From: Talpa occidentalis | Lineage: Eukaryota; Chordata; Mammalia; Eulipotyphla; Talpidae | Reading direction: 5' to 3' | DNA: 64,000 nt | Assembly (NCBI RefSeq): GCF_014898055.3 | Contig: NW_023604861.1 | Coordinates: forward strand, 98,396,083 to 98,460,082 | Shown: positions 11,751 to 23,880 of the stretch, in pieces | Layout of the letters: every line of letters starts with the position of its first letter | Numbering within the stretch: position 1 is the stretch's first letter | Made by a program: the position numbers and the translations under genes | The notes under the pieces: model-generated | Seen by the model: only the letters and a program-made list of their open reading frames with translations | Databases searched by the model: none | What the model was told of the DNA's origin: nothing

Positions 11751-12064
11751 CTAGGATAGATACAGATGACATCTTTGTATATGTATTTTTTTCATTGAAA
11801 GTTTGAAGGTTATTGGAAACATTTTGAGTGCTGTGTTTTTAGTTTTCATGAATTTGATGTGTCTTGGTGTGAGTTTCTTGAGTTTGTCCTGTTTGCTGAG
11901 TTTCTTGAGTCTGAACAGTAGGTTTATGTCTTGTGCTAAATTTGGGGAATTTTCAGACATCATTTCTTTGAATACACACTTCTGCAGGGATTGTGATGGT
12001 ACAAATGTTAGATCTTGGCCTATAGTACCACAAGTTCCTTTTTTTTTCTTTTTTTCTTCAGTGT
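11750..12064. mobile_element. L1M-like LINE fragment, left part of a split copy
   Basis: Text such as tttggggaattttcagacat, gatcttggcctatagtacc and the T-rich run before 12065 matches an L1M-family 3' region as I recall it. It continues smoothly at 15124 (ttcaccctatattgttcag), so the MaLR provirus at 12070-15118 interrupted it. The orientation of the L1 is not certain. Confidence 0.6.
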
Positions 12065-12069
12065 GTCTT

Positions 12070-12416
12070 TGTCTTAGTCTACTCACGCTGCTCTAACAAA
12101 ATACCATATGCCAGGTATCTCAAACAACAGAAATTTATGAAGCAGAGATCAAGGTGTTCATCTTTTTTCTCTGGTAAGGGCTTTCCTCCTGGTTTGCAGA
12201 AGGCCACCTTCTTGCTGTGTCCTCATATGGCCTTTCTTTGGTACATGCATGTGCTTTCTCTCCTCTTACAAGACCCCCAGTCCTAGGGAATTAGGACCCA
12301 GTCTTATGATCTCCCTTAATTACCTCCTAAAAGCCCTGTCTCCAAATAGTCACACTGGGAGTTAGTACCTCAACATAAAAATTGGGGGGAGACAAATTCA
12401 ATCTATATCATTCTTT
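12070..12416 (-). mobile_element. MaLR 3' LTR
   Basis: Left LTR of the provirus. It begins tgtcttagtctactcacg and ends near gacaaattcaatctatatca. Divergent from the right LTR, consistent with an old insertion. Confidence 0.75.
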
Positions 12417-12584
12417 CCCTCTCCCCCCGACCCCACCAAATTCATGTTCTTACATGCAAAGGTACATTCATTCCAACAGTCATAACTCATTCTATCAACT
12501 CTGAAGCCCAAGGTCTCATCTAAAAATCACCTAAATCAAATATGGGTGAGACTCAAGGTATAATTCATCCTGAGGTAGACTTCC

Positions 12585-13400
12585 TGCCGCGGACCATAAC
12601 AGCAGTAGACGATGAGGCCGTCTCAGGGTTGAGAGACTGCGCAGGGTGGTCAGGGATTCGGTTAAAGAAATGACAAACAGACACACTTCAAGAGAGAGTG
12701 TAAATCTGAGTGCTCTTTATTTTAGTTAGTGGTTAGTATATATATGTTTTTTCTAAAGGCATAGGATCGGTAAACATCAAAGAAATCAGCTTGCTCATAG
12801 GTTTAGCTTATCATTGACAGGGCAGTGATTTATGTCCAAAATACATCTGGACCTAGCTGCATTCCTAAGTAGACAGGCTATTAACTCTTTCTATATTCTT
12901 GTACTAATTACTACTACTACTACTACCTACTTATGTTTACTCATAATTAATTGTCATGGGTGAATTTATATTATAATGCAGTTAATATCAAAGGTACTAA
13001 AGTTAAGCACATAATAGAAAGATTATTAAACTAACAATTCTATTATAACACAGTGTTTAGTAATGTTTCATTTGCATTAGCCTAATTATTAAATTACGTA
13101 TGTTTTTTAATTAGCAATCAATGACCAGAAAAAGGAAAGATTTTAGAAAGACAGTTGTAGCAGAATAAAGTTTGTAGGCCTTGAGAAAGCGAGATAAGGT
13201 TCCAGGTGGTCAGCATTTCTTTTAATCATCTTTGTGGCAGCTTCTGGTGGTCGTTATCTCTTGGCAGGCATTCGGCTTTTCTGCATCTTAGGGAGTTTGC
13301 TGTTCTCCCCCTGCGCACATGGTTCCTTGCCCACACCGGACCTCAGGGACCATGGCAACAGCCATTAGCCCTGAGGGTCACTGCAGGGGGAGGTGCAGCA
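12585..13400 (-). mobile_element. ERV2-like (betaretroviral-type) solo LTR inserted in the MaLR
   Basis: An 816-bp LTR with TG...CA ends (tgccgcgg at left, gtgcagca at right). A perfect 6-bp target duplication, acttcc, sits at 12579-12584 and 13401-13406; six bases is the betaretrovirus/ERV2 size. On the minus strand it carries a TATA-like run (complement of 12737-12745) and an AATAAAG poly(A) signal (complement of 12715-12721), then a short R-U5 ending in GCGGCA. Removing the LTR and one target copy joins the MaLR internal sequence (ctgaggtagacttcc to cactcacc...cagataagttatgt). There are no internal viral genes, so it is a solo LTR left by recombination between two LTRs. Confidence 0.85.
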
Positions 13401-14775
13401 ACTTCCCACTCACCTTCCCACTCACCAGATAAGTTATGTGCTTGCAAAATACAATTGCAGGACAGGCATATGGTAGACATCCCCATTCCAAAAGGGAGAA
13501 ATAGGAAAAGAAAGCTAACAGGTTCTAAGCAAGTCCAAAACTTATCAAGAAAATTCCATCATAACTTAAGGCTTGGCAATAATCTTTGACTTAATGCCTT
13601 CTAGACCCACAAAGACATTGGTTCTGCCTCCCTGATTCACTGGAGGGGCAGTTCTGCTGTTAAGGCGATTTTTCAGAGAAACCAGAAGGCACAGAGAGGT
13701 GGAGAGAGATTTATTTGTCTCACCTGCAGACCCAGTGGTACAGCTCCCGAAAGTCTGATCCCCAGTAGCAGGAATGGTAAGGTTTTATACATTTTGTATG
13801 CAGAAGTTGTCACCCAATCCATCATAGACTCTATTGTTTGGGAAGGGGGTCAAAGCAGCCGTCCATACTATTGTGGACAAATAGCACACCCAGCAACTTT
13901 CTGCTTCAGCAAGGAGCAGAATCCAAGCAGCAGCAAGTAGCAGACTTAGCAACTTCTGCTTCACTGCCACCAAGACTTCACCGGGCAGCCTCAGGGTTAC
14001 AGTTAGAAGCCACATAACTAGTTGAAACTGAGGCAGTTTCCCAACCCTTTGAAACTGGGAAGGCAGCCTGATGATCTCTGAATGAACTTTGGAGTCATTC
14101 TTCCCTTTCCTTGATGCATAACACAGGTTTGCAGCTGAATAGCTCTATTGTCTGGCTCTAGAGGCTCCAAAAAACCTCCTTTCATTTTGCTCACTTTTTT
14201 TTTTTCTGTCCCCTTGGGCAGTGTTTTTGCTGGTATAATCCCATTTCTGTTCCTGGCTTCTGCTTAGATCGTTGAGTAAGTCCATGAGTCCTGCCCATGG
14301 TCTCTTTATTACAGAGATGTTGAGCCACATCCTTAGTGTCAATTTCAGATCAAGCCTTCTCATATTTTGTAATATAGACAAAATTTTCCAAATCTCTACA
14401 TTCTAGATCCTTTTTGCTTTGCAATTCCTTCCTCAATTCATCTCACATTTTACTATAAGCAATCAGGGGGGCCCAAACTGCACCTTCAGTACTTTGTTGA
14501 CAAATTTATGCTGAATAGCCAATCTCATTTATCATAAATTCTACCTTCCACAGAATACTAGAACATAGTTCAGCCAAGTTCTCTGCCACTTTACAAGGAT
14601 TGCCTTGCTTCCTGTTTCCAGTAACATGTTTCTCTTCTCTCCTGAATGACCTTTAACAGCCACATATCTAGCATGCACCTCACAGCCCTTCCAGCCTCTA
14701 CCCATTACCCGTTCCAAAGCCACTTCCATATTTTTGGGTCTTTGTTGTGGCAGCACTTGGTACCAAAATCTGCTT

Positions 14776-15118
14776 GGGCTGCCATAACAAAATAGGCAAA
14801 TTTAGTTCTCATAATTCTGGGGACTGGGAAGTTCAAGATCAAGGTGCCAACTGATTTGGTTTCTGGTGAAAGCTGTCTCCCTGGCTTTTAGACAGCTACC
14901 TTATATGGCCTCAAGGTCTTCCCTCAGTTTCTCCTTCCTTCCCTCTCTCTTCCTCCTCCTTGTAAGACTGCCAGTCCTGTCAGATTAGGACCCCACATTT
15001 ACTATTTCGTTTAACCTTAATTACCTTCTAAAAGTTCTACTTCTACATACAATTACATTGGGAGTTAGAGCTTCACATACGGATTTGGGGTGGGGGAGAC
15101 ACAATTCAGCCCATAGCA
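14776..15118 (-). mobile_element. MaLR 5' LTR
   Basis: Right LTR of the provirus. It starts after gcacttggtaccaaaatctg, the usual internal/LTR junction text, and ends cagcccatagca just before the gtttt target copy. Confidence 0.75.
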
Positions 15119-15123
15119 GTTTT

Positions 15124-16640
15124 CACCCTATATTGTTCAGATTGGGTGTTATCTTTTTTTTTTTTTAAGATTTATTTTATTTATACAAGAACCAGGGTAC
15201 AGGCCAGATGTGCGGGAGGGTAAGAGGATTCACTAGAGACAGAACGGGGAACAGGACAGGCAGACTGACGAAATACACTGCTGAGGGGAACTGCAGGCGA
15301 GACACAAGAGGTCTGCTGCACCATGTGGGATTCTTGCCAGCTGGCCGACCAGGATCGAAACCACACTGTAGACAGCTTCACAGTGCGGCGCTCAAATGCC
15401 TGCACCACCAGGGAGGCCCTGTTAATCTGTTTTTTATCTGTAATCCACGGACTGTCCCCATCATCAGGCTTTATTTCCATTTATTGTGTTTTTCAGTTCC
15501 ATTTGATTCTTTATGTGTTTTATTTCTTACTGAGACTTCCTATTTTTTTAAATTTATGTCAAGCATGTTTTTAATTGTTCTTTGAGGCATTTTCATGATG
15601 GCTGTTTTAAAATCCTTCCCAGGTTATTCTAACAGTTATGTTATCCTGGTGTCTGTGGATTATCTATTCATTCAAGTTGAGATTTCTATGGTTCTTGGTG
15701 TGCTGAGTGATTTTCAGTTGAAATCTAGATAATTTAGAAATGATAAGACCCTATATCCTGCTTAAATCTGTTAGGGCAGGTCTCACTGTCACTCGTTTGG
15801 TGGAGAAAGGGTTGAGAGGAGGGGATTTACTACTTGTAAGCTGGTATTGGAGTCCAGGTTCATCACTGGCCTCTATTGACACCTGGTACAGGGGTCCTCA
15901 CTGCTGAGTGGGGGTGGTATTACAGATCTGCACTAGACCTCCAATGATGCCACTTTGGCTGGAAAAGGTAGGAGAGTCTTGCTGCTCCCCATGTGGCCTC
16001 CACTGGCACCAAACCAGTAAGGAGGGGAGAAACATCTTGTCTCTAGTAGGGTTGGAAGCCTCAACTCATGACATGGTCTCCAGTGATGCTGCTGGGGTGG
16101 GTAGGGAGAGGGATTGGTTTTGAAAATCCTGTCCCCTACTTGATCATCACTGACACCCCGCTGTGGGGTGGGGGTGGGGGTGGGTTAGGCCACTGAGGAG
16201 CCTTCTTAGAGGAGGGTGGGAGTATAGATATCCCTTTCATTGTTGTTCATGTGGGCCTATCCAGCTGCCTTTTTCCCATGGTCTTTGCCTGGTTATTGTC
16301 TAAAGGTTTCCATCTTGCTTGGCTGCTCCTTTCCAAGTCTTGGCTAGAAAGAACAGACTTTTCTTAGACCTATTTTTTTTTTCCTTTTTGCCTGTGCTCA
16401 TGGTGTTTTTGGGTCACCAACTTTTTCAGAACCCACTCTGGGATTGATGAGGCAAAAGGAAGACCCAGGAAACTCAATGCTCTATCATTTTTCTGGTTCT
16501 TATATCACCAGCCAGTCTGAATTCTCTCCATCTTTTAGAATCTTCTCATACTGTTTTATATATAATGTCCAGGGTTTTTAGCTATCCTTAGAGGAACTAG
16601 GAAAAATATTCTCCATCTTTCCCAAGACATCTTTCAATTT
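15124..16640. mobile_element. L1M-like LINE fragment, right part of a split copy
   Basis: It continues the element left of the MaLR: attgttcagattgggtgtta, then after a SINE, ttccatttgattctttatgtg, gcattttcatgatggctg, ttctatggttcttggtgtgc, and several imperfect GC-richer units around 15830-16200 (ggcctctattgacacctgg, cctccactggcacc). This matches an L1M 3'-UTR type I recall. No open frame of note. Confidence 0.6.
15168..15420 (-). mobile_element. Lineage-specific tRNA-derived SINE, copy 3
   Basis: Reverse orientation: aagatttattttatttatac at left, ccaccagggaggccc at right. Flanks tgttatct and tgttaatct suggest an eroded target duplication. Inserted in the L1M-like fragment. Confidence 0.85.
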
Positions 16641-17074
16641 GACACTGAAATGGCACATCATTATGATAACACATAAAGGCACGTGGTTTATGTTGGTTGT
16701 TTGTAACCAGTTAGGATTAAGTCCCAAGAGGAATATTCACTTGCTCCCCAAAGATAAGCTGCTGAGTTGCTTGGAGAAACCACCAGGCTACAATCTCCAT
16801 CTAACTTTGAAAGAAGTGTAGTTTTTAAATCAGGGGAACACTAGTATTTAACTGTAGGTTACAAATTTGAGAAGAACAAAAAGATATGACTAAGAATGTA
16901 AACTACAACGTTAAAATTTTTGTATTTGTAGCTTTGTTCCACAAGCATGAGAGACCCACCGGAGAACTGGATTCACAATTTCTTCCATTATGTATTATCT
17001 ATGTGAATATATGTTCACTTTATTTTTATATGTTACATATGACATCAGGAAAAAACAACAACATAATGAAAACA

Positions 17075-17325
17075 GGGCCTCCTTGGTGACGTAGGCATTA
17101 AGTCTCAGTGCTATAGCCACAAAGGCCTGAATTCGATCCAGGCCAGGGAGTTAACCCAAATATGGCACAGCAGACCTCCCGTGTCTCACCTGCTGCTCCC
17201 CTCAGCAGTGCATCTCAGCAGATCCGTCCACTCTGTCTCTGGTGAATCCTCTCCCCCCACCCTCCTCTGTCCTACATCCCAGTTCTTGAATGCATAAATA
17301 AATAAAAAATAAATCTTTTTTTAAA
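17075..17325 (+). mobile_element. Lineage-specific tRNA-derived SINE, copy 4
   Basis: It begins gggcctccttggtgacgt, has the body words cagcagacctcccgtgtct and tctctggtgaatcctctc, and ends gcataaataaataaaaaata. More diverged than most copies. Confidence 0.85.
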
Positions 17326-17339
17326 AAGAATGAAAACAA

Positions 17340-18250
17340 TTAGAATTTGAGGCAATTGCTTCATCCTTTTAAGTGTTCCCTCATTTATATATTTTTGAAA
17401 AAATAATACCATGAGAGTGGCTATAATTAGGAAGATAATGGATGCTAAGTTATTTGTAAGCTCTTAGTTTCTGTATAATGATTTGGTATGTCTGATATAG
17501 TCCTTTACATGACCTGTCCATCATGTATGTTTTATAATGGTGTAACCTAATAAAAAATAATGATAAATATAATAAAATGTCTTTTATCTTTTTTATTATA
17601 TTTTCTTGAACAGTAGGAAAAGGTGCATATTTGAGATGAGCGTATGCTTTTAAAAAATCTATTAATGTTGTAAAATGCATTGATAGATTTTCTAATGTTA
17701 AAGAATACTTGCACTTCTGGGACTTACCCAATTTAGTGATTTTTCCCACCTCTGGAAGAGCATGTTTTCTGAGAATTTAGTTGTGTTCACCTGGTAAATT
17801 TGGTGTTTTTGTGGGTGTTGTGTGTGTTTTGATTGACTTTAGGGGCCACTCAGATTTTCTATTTCTATTTTGAAAATTTTAAACTTAAGTTTTCCTAAAA
17901 ATTTGTATTTTGCCATTAAGTTGTTTGAAATATTTTTATTTTCTTTAAAATCCTGTTTTATCAGTGGTTATATCTTCTTTTCATTCCTGGAATTTCTTTT
18001 TTGTGTCCTCTCTTTTTCTCTTGATTGGATTTTCAGAGGTTCAGCAATTTTAATAGTCTTTTAAAAGAACTGACTCTTGGGACTTTTGTAAAATTAACTT
18101 TAGTGAGGTATACTTTACGTACAATAAAAATGACCCATTTAGAAGTCCAATGAATCTGATAAGCATAATGCCCCTTTAACCACCATCTGAATTGTATGAT
18201 TGTGTGTGTACATGGCTGTAATACAGTTCCCCCATCTCTGTTTTAAAACA
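17340..18250. other. AT-rich intergenic stretch, partly L1-like
   Basis: No gene. Low GC, several T-rich runs. The part around 18085-18250 (gaggtatactttacgtacaa) resembles an L1M fragment. Confidence 0.4.
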
Positions 18251-18480
18251 TGCAATTCTCAGTTTTGTTGATTCTGTTCTACTGTTTACTATCATTTCGT
18301 TTACTTCTGCTCTAATCTTTATTATTTCTCTCCTTCTGCTAACATTGGGCTTAGTTATCTTTCTACTTCTTTGGAGTGTAAATTTAGATTATGGATTTAA
18401 GATCTTCTTTTTAGTGGTCTTGTTAACATTTTGACAAATTAATGTTTAACTGAAACTGTAAAAGCTAATCGATTCATTTA
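18250..18480 (-). mobile_element. L1 ORF2 fragment (antisense)
   Basis: The + strand shows text typical of the complement of L1 ORF2: ttacttctgctctaatcttt, attatttctctccttctgct, taacattgggcttag. Heavily mutated and non-coding. Confidence 0.65.
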
Positions 18481-18529
18481 TTCCTTTAAAGAAATTGAGG
18501 ACCTTAGAATGTTTCAACTTCAATTACTC

Positions 18530-18965
18530 CTGTATGAGTCAGTTATTGCTGCATAGTGAACCATTCTAAGTTAGTGTGTCAGCTGGATGGTGTTGCTCCT
18601 CTGACCTCAGCTGGGCTCAGCCATGTGTCTGCAGTGAGGTGATGACTAGCCAAGGATAACCTGGGATGGGACACCTCTGCTTGCCTGCCTCCTATTCGTC
18701 CAGCAGATTAGCTCAGACATACTCTCCTGGTAGCAGGGGTCCAAACAGCCAAGCATGCAAGGCCATTTGAAGCCTCAGCCGGCAATGAGCACACCGTAAC
18801 TTTCATTACATTTTAATCACCAAAGCAAGTCACTAAACCAGCCTAGACTCAAGAGGTGGGGAAATTACTTTCACCATGCTTTAAAGGGACCATAAAATCA
18901 CATCATGCAGGGTGTGGGTCAGGGAGGGGTGAAGAATTTGGTCAGTGTTCCAATGGATATGCCAT
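18530..18965 (-). mobile_element. Probable MLT1-family (MaLR) LTR, eroded
   Basis: It begins tcagttattgctgcatagtg and runs through 'tgacctcagctgggctca' to 'gcagggtgtgggtcaggg', reminiscent of antisense MLT1 LTRs. Recall-based; edges approximate. Confidence 0.4.
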
Positions 18966-19271
18966 ACTCACCCTCCCATCTTAAATATTAGTTTTATTTT
19001 ATTGCTCTTGCTGTTGTTGCCTATAGCTGTGTTTGTTTAGATTTCCCCACATTTATCACCTTCTTCGTTTCCAGAAGAACTTTCTGGAATCCTTTTCTTT
19101 CTTCCTGAGGGACATCTTTCATAGTTACTCCGGTGAAGATCTACCGATGATAAAATGTGAGAATCAGTCTTTGTTCATTTATGTCTCTATTTTTGCCTCA
19201 GTCTTGAAATATATTCAAGAGTTCCAGATGTAGAGTTCTGTGCTCACTGTTATTTTTCTCTCAGCACTTTA

Positions 19272-19553
19272 TTTTTTTAAAGATTTACTTTTATTTATTT
19301 ATGCATACAAGAATTGAGGAGTAGGCCAGAGATGTGGGGGGTGAGAGGATGCACTAGAGACAGAGTGGGACACAGAACAGGCAGATCTACTGAAATACAC
19401 TGCTGAGGGGAGCAGCGGGCAAGGCAGGAGAGCTCTGCTGCGCCATGTGGGTGGGTCAGCTCCCTGACCTGGGATCGAACTCATGGCCACAGTGGCTGGC
19501 AATAGCTTGATAGCGCTGAGAATTTAACCCCTGCTCCACCAGGAAGGCCCCTT
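19272..19553 (-). mobile_element. Lineage-specific tRNA-derived SINE, copy 5
   Basis: Reverse copy with aaagatttacttttattt at left and ccaccaggaaggccc at right. A perfect 13-bp target duplication tctcagcacttta lies at 19259-19271 and 19554-19566. Confidence 0.92.
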
Positions 19554-20529
19554 TCTCAGCACTTTAAAGGTATTTTTCTACTTTAATCTGGCTTAGTTTT
19601 TCATGGTTTCATAATCATTCATTGTGTGTTTAGATTTACAGGTCTTATTATATTATTTCTTATATTATTTATTCTGAAAGATGTATTGTGAGGTGTTTCT
19701 TCAGAGAAGAATTCAATAAATTCATTTTTGAATGAATGAGATTTCCTGGGCCACACAGGGACTATTACCTCAAATGCCAAATCCTCCTGGAGACAGGTCT
19801 TTGGTGATGATTTCCTAGGAAAAATCACCCATCCTCAACTCCATCTCCAAGTATGGGGGGAATTTAGGCAGGTGTCCCTGTGGACTCCCATCTTTAGTGG
19901 CTACATTTATTTTCTACTCCTTTTCACTAAGGGGTTCAATCAGTTTTAATTTATCCACAGCTATCCCAAAATGTCATTTATAACGCCTTTGTCCCATTTC
20001 CAATCAATGACAACATATTGCATTATTTTGTCTAGAATGGCCTTTCAAGCTCTTTTTGTTTTACATGACATTGTTTTGAGGAGTCCAAGCCAATTGTTTT
20101 TGTAGCGTGTCCTGCAATCTGTGCTTTCTGATTTTTTCCTCATGATTAGATCCACAGTAAGCATTTTTGGCAAGAAATCTACATAGATATTGTGTAATGA
20201 ATTCTCAAGTCACATCAAGAGACTTACGATGCCAATTAGTCCTGTTATTCCTGATGTGAAGTGTGATTTCTTTGTTCCCATGTTGTTCAAATTCTCTCAT
20301 AATTCTCTCCTTCAAGACTTAATAAGTGATGCATGAAAATCTTGTGTCCCAACAATGTTTCACCTAGTGTTTTTGGGCTCCAATGACGATTCTTTCCTGA
20401 ATCAGTTATTATATTAATGCTCACAAAATAGTGTTTTTCTAATTCTGTTATTCTATCCACATTTTGTAGCTGGCAGTCTTATAAAAAGAACAGCTTTCCA
20501 TGTCTATCTCCCATTCAGTTCTTTTTCCT

Positions 20530-21780
20530 CCATATCTCTATGGGTTCATGGATTTCTTTTTAAAATCTTCAATATACAGCTTGATGAATTTTTACAGATG
20601 TGTAAACCCAACTAACCAACTGTTATCCATATCTTCTATATCTTTAGGTCAAGATATAGAACATTTCCATTGTTCCTGAAGACTCTTCCAATCCCATTCC
20701 CAGTCAGACAACCCCACCCCATCTCAGCTTCCCAGACTCTCACCTTCCTGCCTTCCTCCACACCCCCCACCCCTTAGTAATCACTGTTTTGGTTTCTGTC
20801 AACCTGGACTAGTCTTACCTGTTCTAACTCATCATTTAAAAAAATAATCTAGCATGTGTACTTTTTTACCTGGCTTCCTCTATCCATTTTGTGATTCATC
20901 TTGCACATGACAGTAATGTATTCTTTTTCACTGGTAATACAGTATCCCATTGTAAGAATATACTGCAGTTTGCTTATCATTCTACTGTTGATAGGTATTT
21001 GCATTATTTCCAGTTGGCGCTATATTGGATATAACTGCTAGGAACAATCCTAGTAGGCATATGCTTTTTTCTTGGGCGTATATAGCTAGGAGTAGAATTC
21101 CTGCATCTAGTGTAGGCATATGTTTGGCTTTATAGGATAATGTGAAATCGTTTTCCAAATGATTTTTCAGTTTACAACATCTCTATCAGCAAAACCTGAG
21201 AGTTCCTGTTTGTCAACTCTTTGCAATTTAAAATTTTAGCCATCTGGTTTATGTGTAGTGGTCTCTCGTGGTGGTTTTAATTTTCATTTTTCTGCTAACA
21301 TGGTATTAATTATATTTTCAAATGCTAATTGGACATTAGGGTATCAACCTCTTTAAAAAATGACTATTCAAAATCTTTTATCTGCTTAAAAATTCTGTCT
21401 TTTTATTCATTTGTGGAAGTTCTTTATATAGTCTTTTTTTAAATAAAGATTTATTTATTTATGCATACAAGAGCTGGGGTATAGGCCAGAGATGTGGGGG
21501 GTGAGAGGATACACCAGAGACAGAGTGGGGAACAGAACAGGCAGACTGACTGAAATGCACTGCCAAGGGGAGCAGCGGGCGAGGCAGGAGAGGTCTGCTG
21601 CGCCATGTGTGTTGTTCCCTGGCTGGCCGGGGATCGAACTCATGCTGCAGAGGCTGCGGATTGCTTCATAGTGCGGTGTCTAACCTGTTGTGCCACCAGG
21701 GAGGACCCTATATAGTCTTAATATGAGTCCTTTATTAGATACCTGTATTGAGAATATTATCTCCCATCATTTTCTTATGG
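20530..21780. mobile_element. L1M-like LINE fragment
   Basis: Contains the recognisable series gtcaagatatagaacatttc, ttgcattatttccagttggc, gctaggagtagaattcctgc, tgtggttttaattttc-type text (tggtggttttaattttcat) and ttctttatatagtctt. A SINE interrupts it at 21436-21708. No coding potential. Confidence 0.7.
21436..21708 (-). mobile_element. Lineage-specific tRNA-derived SINE, copy 6
   Basis: Reverse copy. A perfect 11-bp target duplication tatatagtctt lies at 21425-21435 and 21709-21719, inside the L1M-like element, so the SINE is younger than that L1. Confidence 0.92.
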
Positions 21781-22079
21781 TGAAATATGGAAAGCAGGAG
21801 GTCTTTATTCTGGCTCCTGAGTCCTTTTCTTTAAGGTCATCCTGGTTTTCTGACATCATAGGGGGTTCCAGGCTCACTTTGTTCTTTCCTTGCACCAAAT
21901 CTGGAATCAGGCATTCTAGAACAATCCTTGGGGTTTTTTTTAGTGAAGAATGGTTTTTTTTTGGGGGGGTTGACATTTATGAGTAGCTGTTATGTTTTCA
22001 TGAACAGATTTATTATATTTTAATCCAGCATTCCATTTAAAAGTATTATATAGGACACCTGCTTCATCTAATGCTGACA

Positions 22080-22790
22080 TAATAGTTCATATGAATGCTT
22101 ATTCTCCTTACCACTGCTCATGTAGAATTGGACTCCTTCTAACATTGCAAATAAAAAGGAACTCAAACACTGCTGGAGGGAAGGGAAAAGGCTACTACCA
22201 CTTTAGAAAAAATGATTTGGCAATTTCTTGTAAACATACCTACCATTCACCCAGAAATTTGACTCCAGAATATTTACCCAAGAGATATGAGAACACGTGT
22301 TCACAAAAGCACTTATACAATAAAATTTCTAGTAGTGTTATTCTTAGTAGCCAAAGCTGGAAACAGATCAAGTGTCCATCAGCAGTAGAGTAGAATAGCT
22401 AAGTATGGTATATTTACACAATGGTCTCGACAATAAAAAGTAGGAACTGATACATGGATGGGATTTAAAAAACATGTTGAATGAAAGAACACTACTGTAT
22501 GTGTTATATGACTCCACTTAGCTGAAACTTTAGAAAAGACAAAACTTATCTCTAGTGACAGGAAGTAGAAGAGTCACTGCTTCTAGAATAGCACTGCCTG
22601 GGTGGGGGCGCAAGGGGACTTTCTAAAGGTGATGAGAATGTTCCTAACCTTGACTGGGTGTGACTTACACAAATCACTGTTACACTGTTGGGCAAAACTC
22701 TACAGTTAAGACTTACGCAAGTGGTATCTATAAAAATGTCCTAAGGTATACAAATATATGTGAGTGTGTGTGTATGATTTATGCCTGCAA
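22080..22790 (+). mobile_element. L1M-like LINE 3' fragment
   Basis: Sense-type L1M text: ccaaagctggaaacagatca, aagtgtccatcagcagtaga, tgatacatggatgggattta, gaatgaaagaacactactg. Non-coding. Confidence 0.7.
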
Positions 22791-22849
22791 GTTTAAAAAG
22801 AAAGGAAGCAAAGAAATATTAACTGCCTGGCCAAAACCTTAAGAGTATG

Positions 22850-23620
22850 CTGAATAGATCACTTTAATGTAACTTCAGGGCACACTTTGGCAGGGGAAAT
22901 AGGTGATTTCTGCAGTGTTGCTCAATGCCAGGATGCTGCTGAGCAGGAGTTCAACTTTGGTTTTGCTTTTTTCAGGGTTTATTGGTCTTTTAAGAACGGC
23001 CCTGTAGTTCCCTCAAACCTCACCAGGTGGCAGTGTTTTACCAGTCAGCTGGGCTGGGGAGGCGTCAAATGACAGGTGATACCTGTGCTCCGGAAGCCAC
23101 CTATGAGAACTGGTTTCCTTCTGTCATCATAACTCACTTTGAGCAGACATTATTACTCATCTTGATTACCTATTTAATTCACCAGCCTTAGTTGAAAATG
23201 ACTTTTATCTTTTTTCAAAAATTATATCTAGGGTATTGTTATATGCAAAGATGTCACCCATTGCAGTTTTTTAAGAGAATGTACTTAGGGCCCTGTTGAA
23301 AGCTGGGCAGAAGATGAGTTTCCCAAATGCCCAATGTAATCTCCCAGAATGGCTGGCTAGTGGCATGGTCCCCTCTGGAGAGGTTCAGAAAAGTCTAAAC
23401 GGTTTACCTTCCATGGCTCCTTTTTCATAAAGCCATGCCCCTACAATGTTTCATTTATTAAACAGCTCAATCTTCACTGATAATTAGTAATATTTGTTGA
23501 GCATTTGCCACATGTCAGCAACAGTTTTAAGTGCTGTATATACATTATTAACTTTTCTGCTTTAGGAAGTAGGGACTATTAATCAATCACATTGTATTTG
23601 GCTTATTAAATAAACAATAG
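22850..23620. other. Intergenic stretch with a probable MIR
   Basis: No gene seen. About 23465-23590 (atttgttgagcatttgccac ... ttaagtgctgtatatac) looks like an old MIR/L2 end. Nothing else recognised. Confidence 0.4.
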
Positions 23621-23623
23621 GGT

Positions 23624-23880
23624 GGGCCTCCCTGGTGGCCTAGGGGTTAAGTCTCAGGGCTATCACCATTACAGAGTTCCATCCCTGACCAGGGAGCTGA
23701 CCCACATGGTGCAGCAAACCTCTCCTGTCTCACCTGCTGCTCCCCTCAGCAGTGTATTTCAGTAGATCTGCCTGTTCTGCATCCCACTCTGTCTCTGGTG
23801 AATCCTCTCAAACTCCCCCTTCCCAACACCTGTGGCCTACACCCCAGTTCTTCTGTGCAAAAATAAATAAGGTCTTTAAA
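23624..23880 (+). mobile_element. Lineage-specific tRNA-derived SINE, copy 7
   Basis: Starts gggcctccctggtggcctag and ends aaataaataaggtcttt. All body words are present. Confidence 0.88.

Larger units (their letters stand above)
12070..15118 (-). mobile_element. MaLR (ERVL-type) provirus with two LTRs, interrupted
   Basis: Two same-orientation LTRs (12070-about 12416 and about 14776-15118) share the antisense MaLR pattern: ctgctctaacaaaatacca or gctgccataacaaaatag at one end, a tttgggg...gacaaattca or gacacaattcagcccata stretch at the other. Between them lies MaLR internal sequence (ttcatgttcttacatgcaa; caagtccaaaacttatcaag; gcttggcaataatctttgac). The flanks are gtctt (12065-12069) and gtttt (15119-15123), a 5-bp target duplication with one mismatch, as expected for ERVL-class integration. 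There is no coding capacity; MaLRs are non-autonomous. On this strand the 5' LTR is the right one. Confidence 0.85.

Noticed and set aside
13206..13589. 127-residue frame inside the LTR nest
   Set aside because: It crosses the LTR/MaLR boundary, has no viral or cellular domain, and is best explained as chance.
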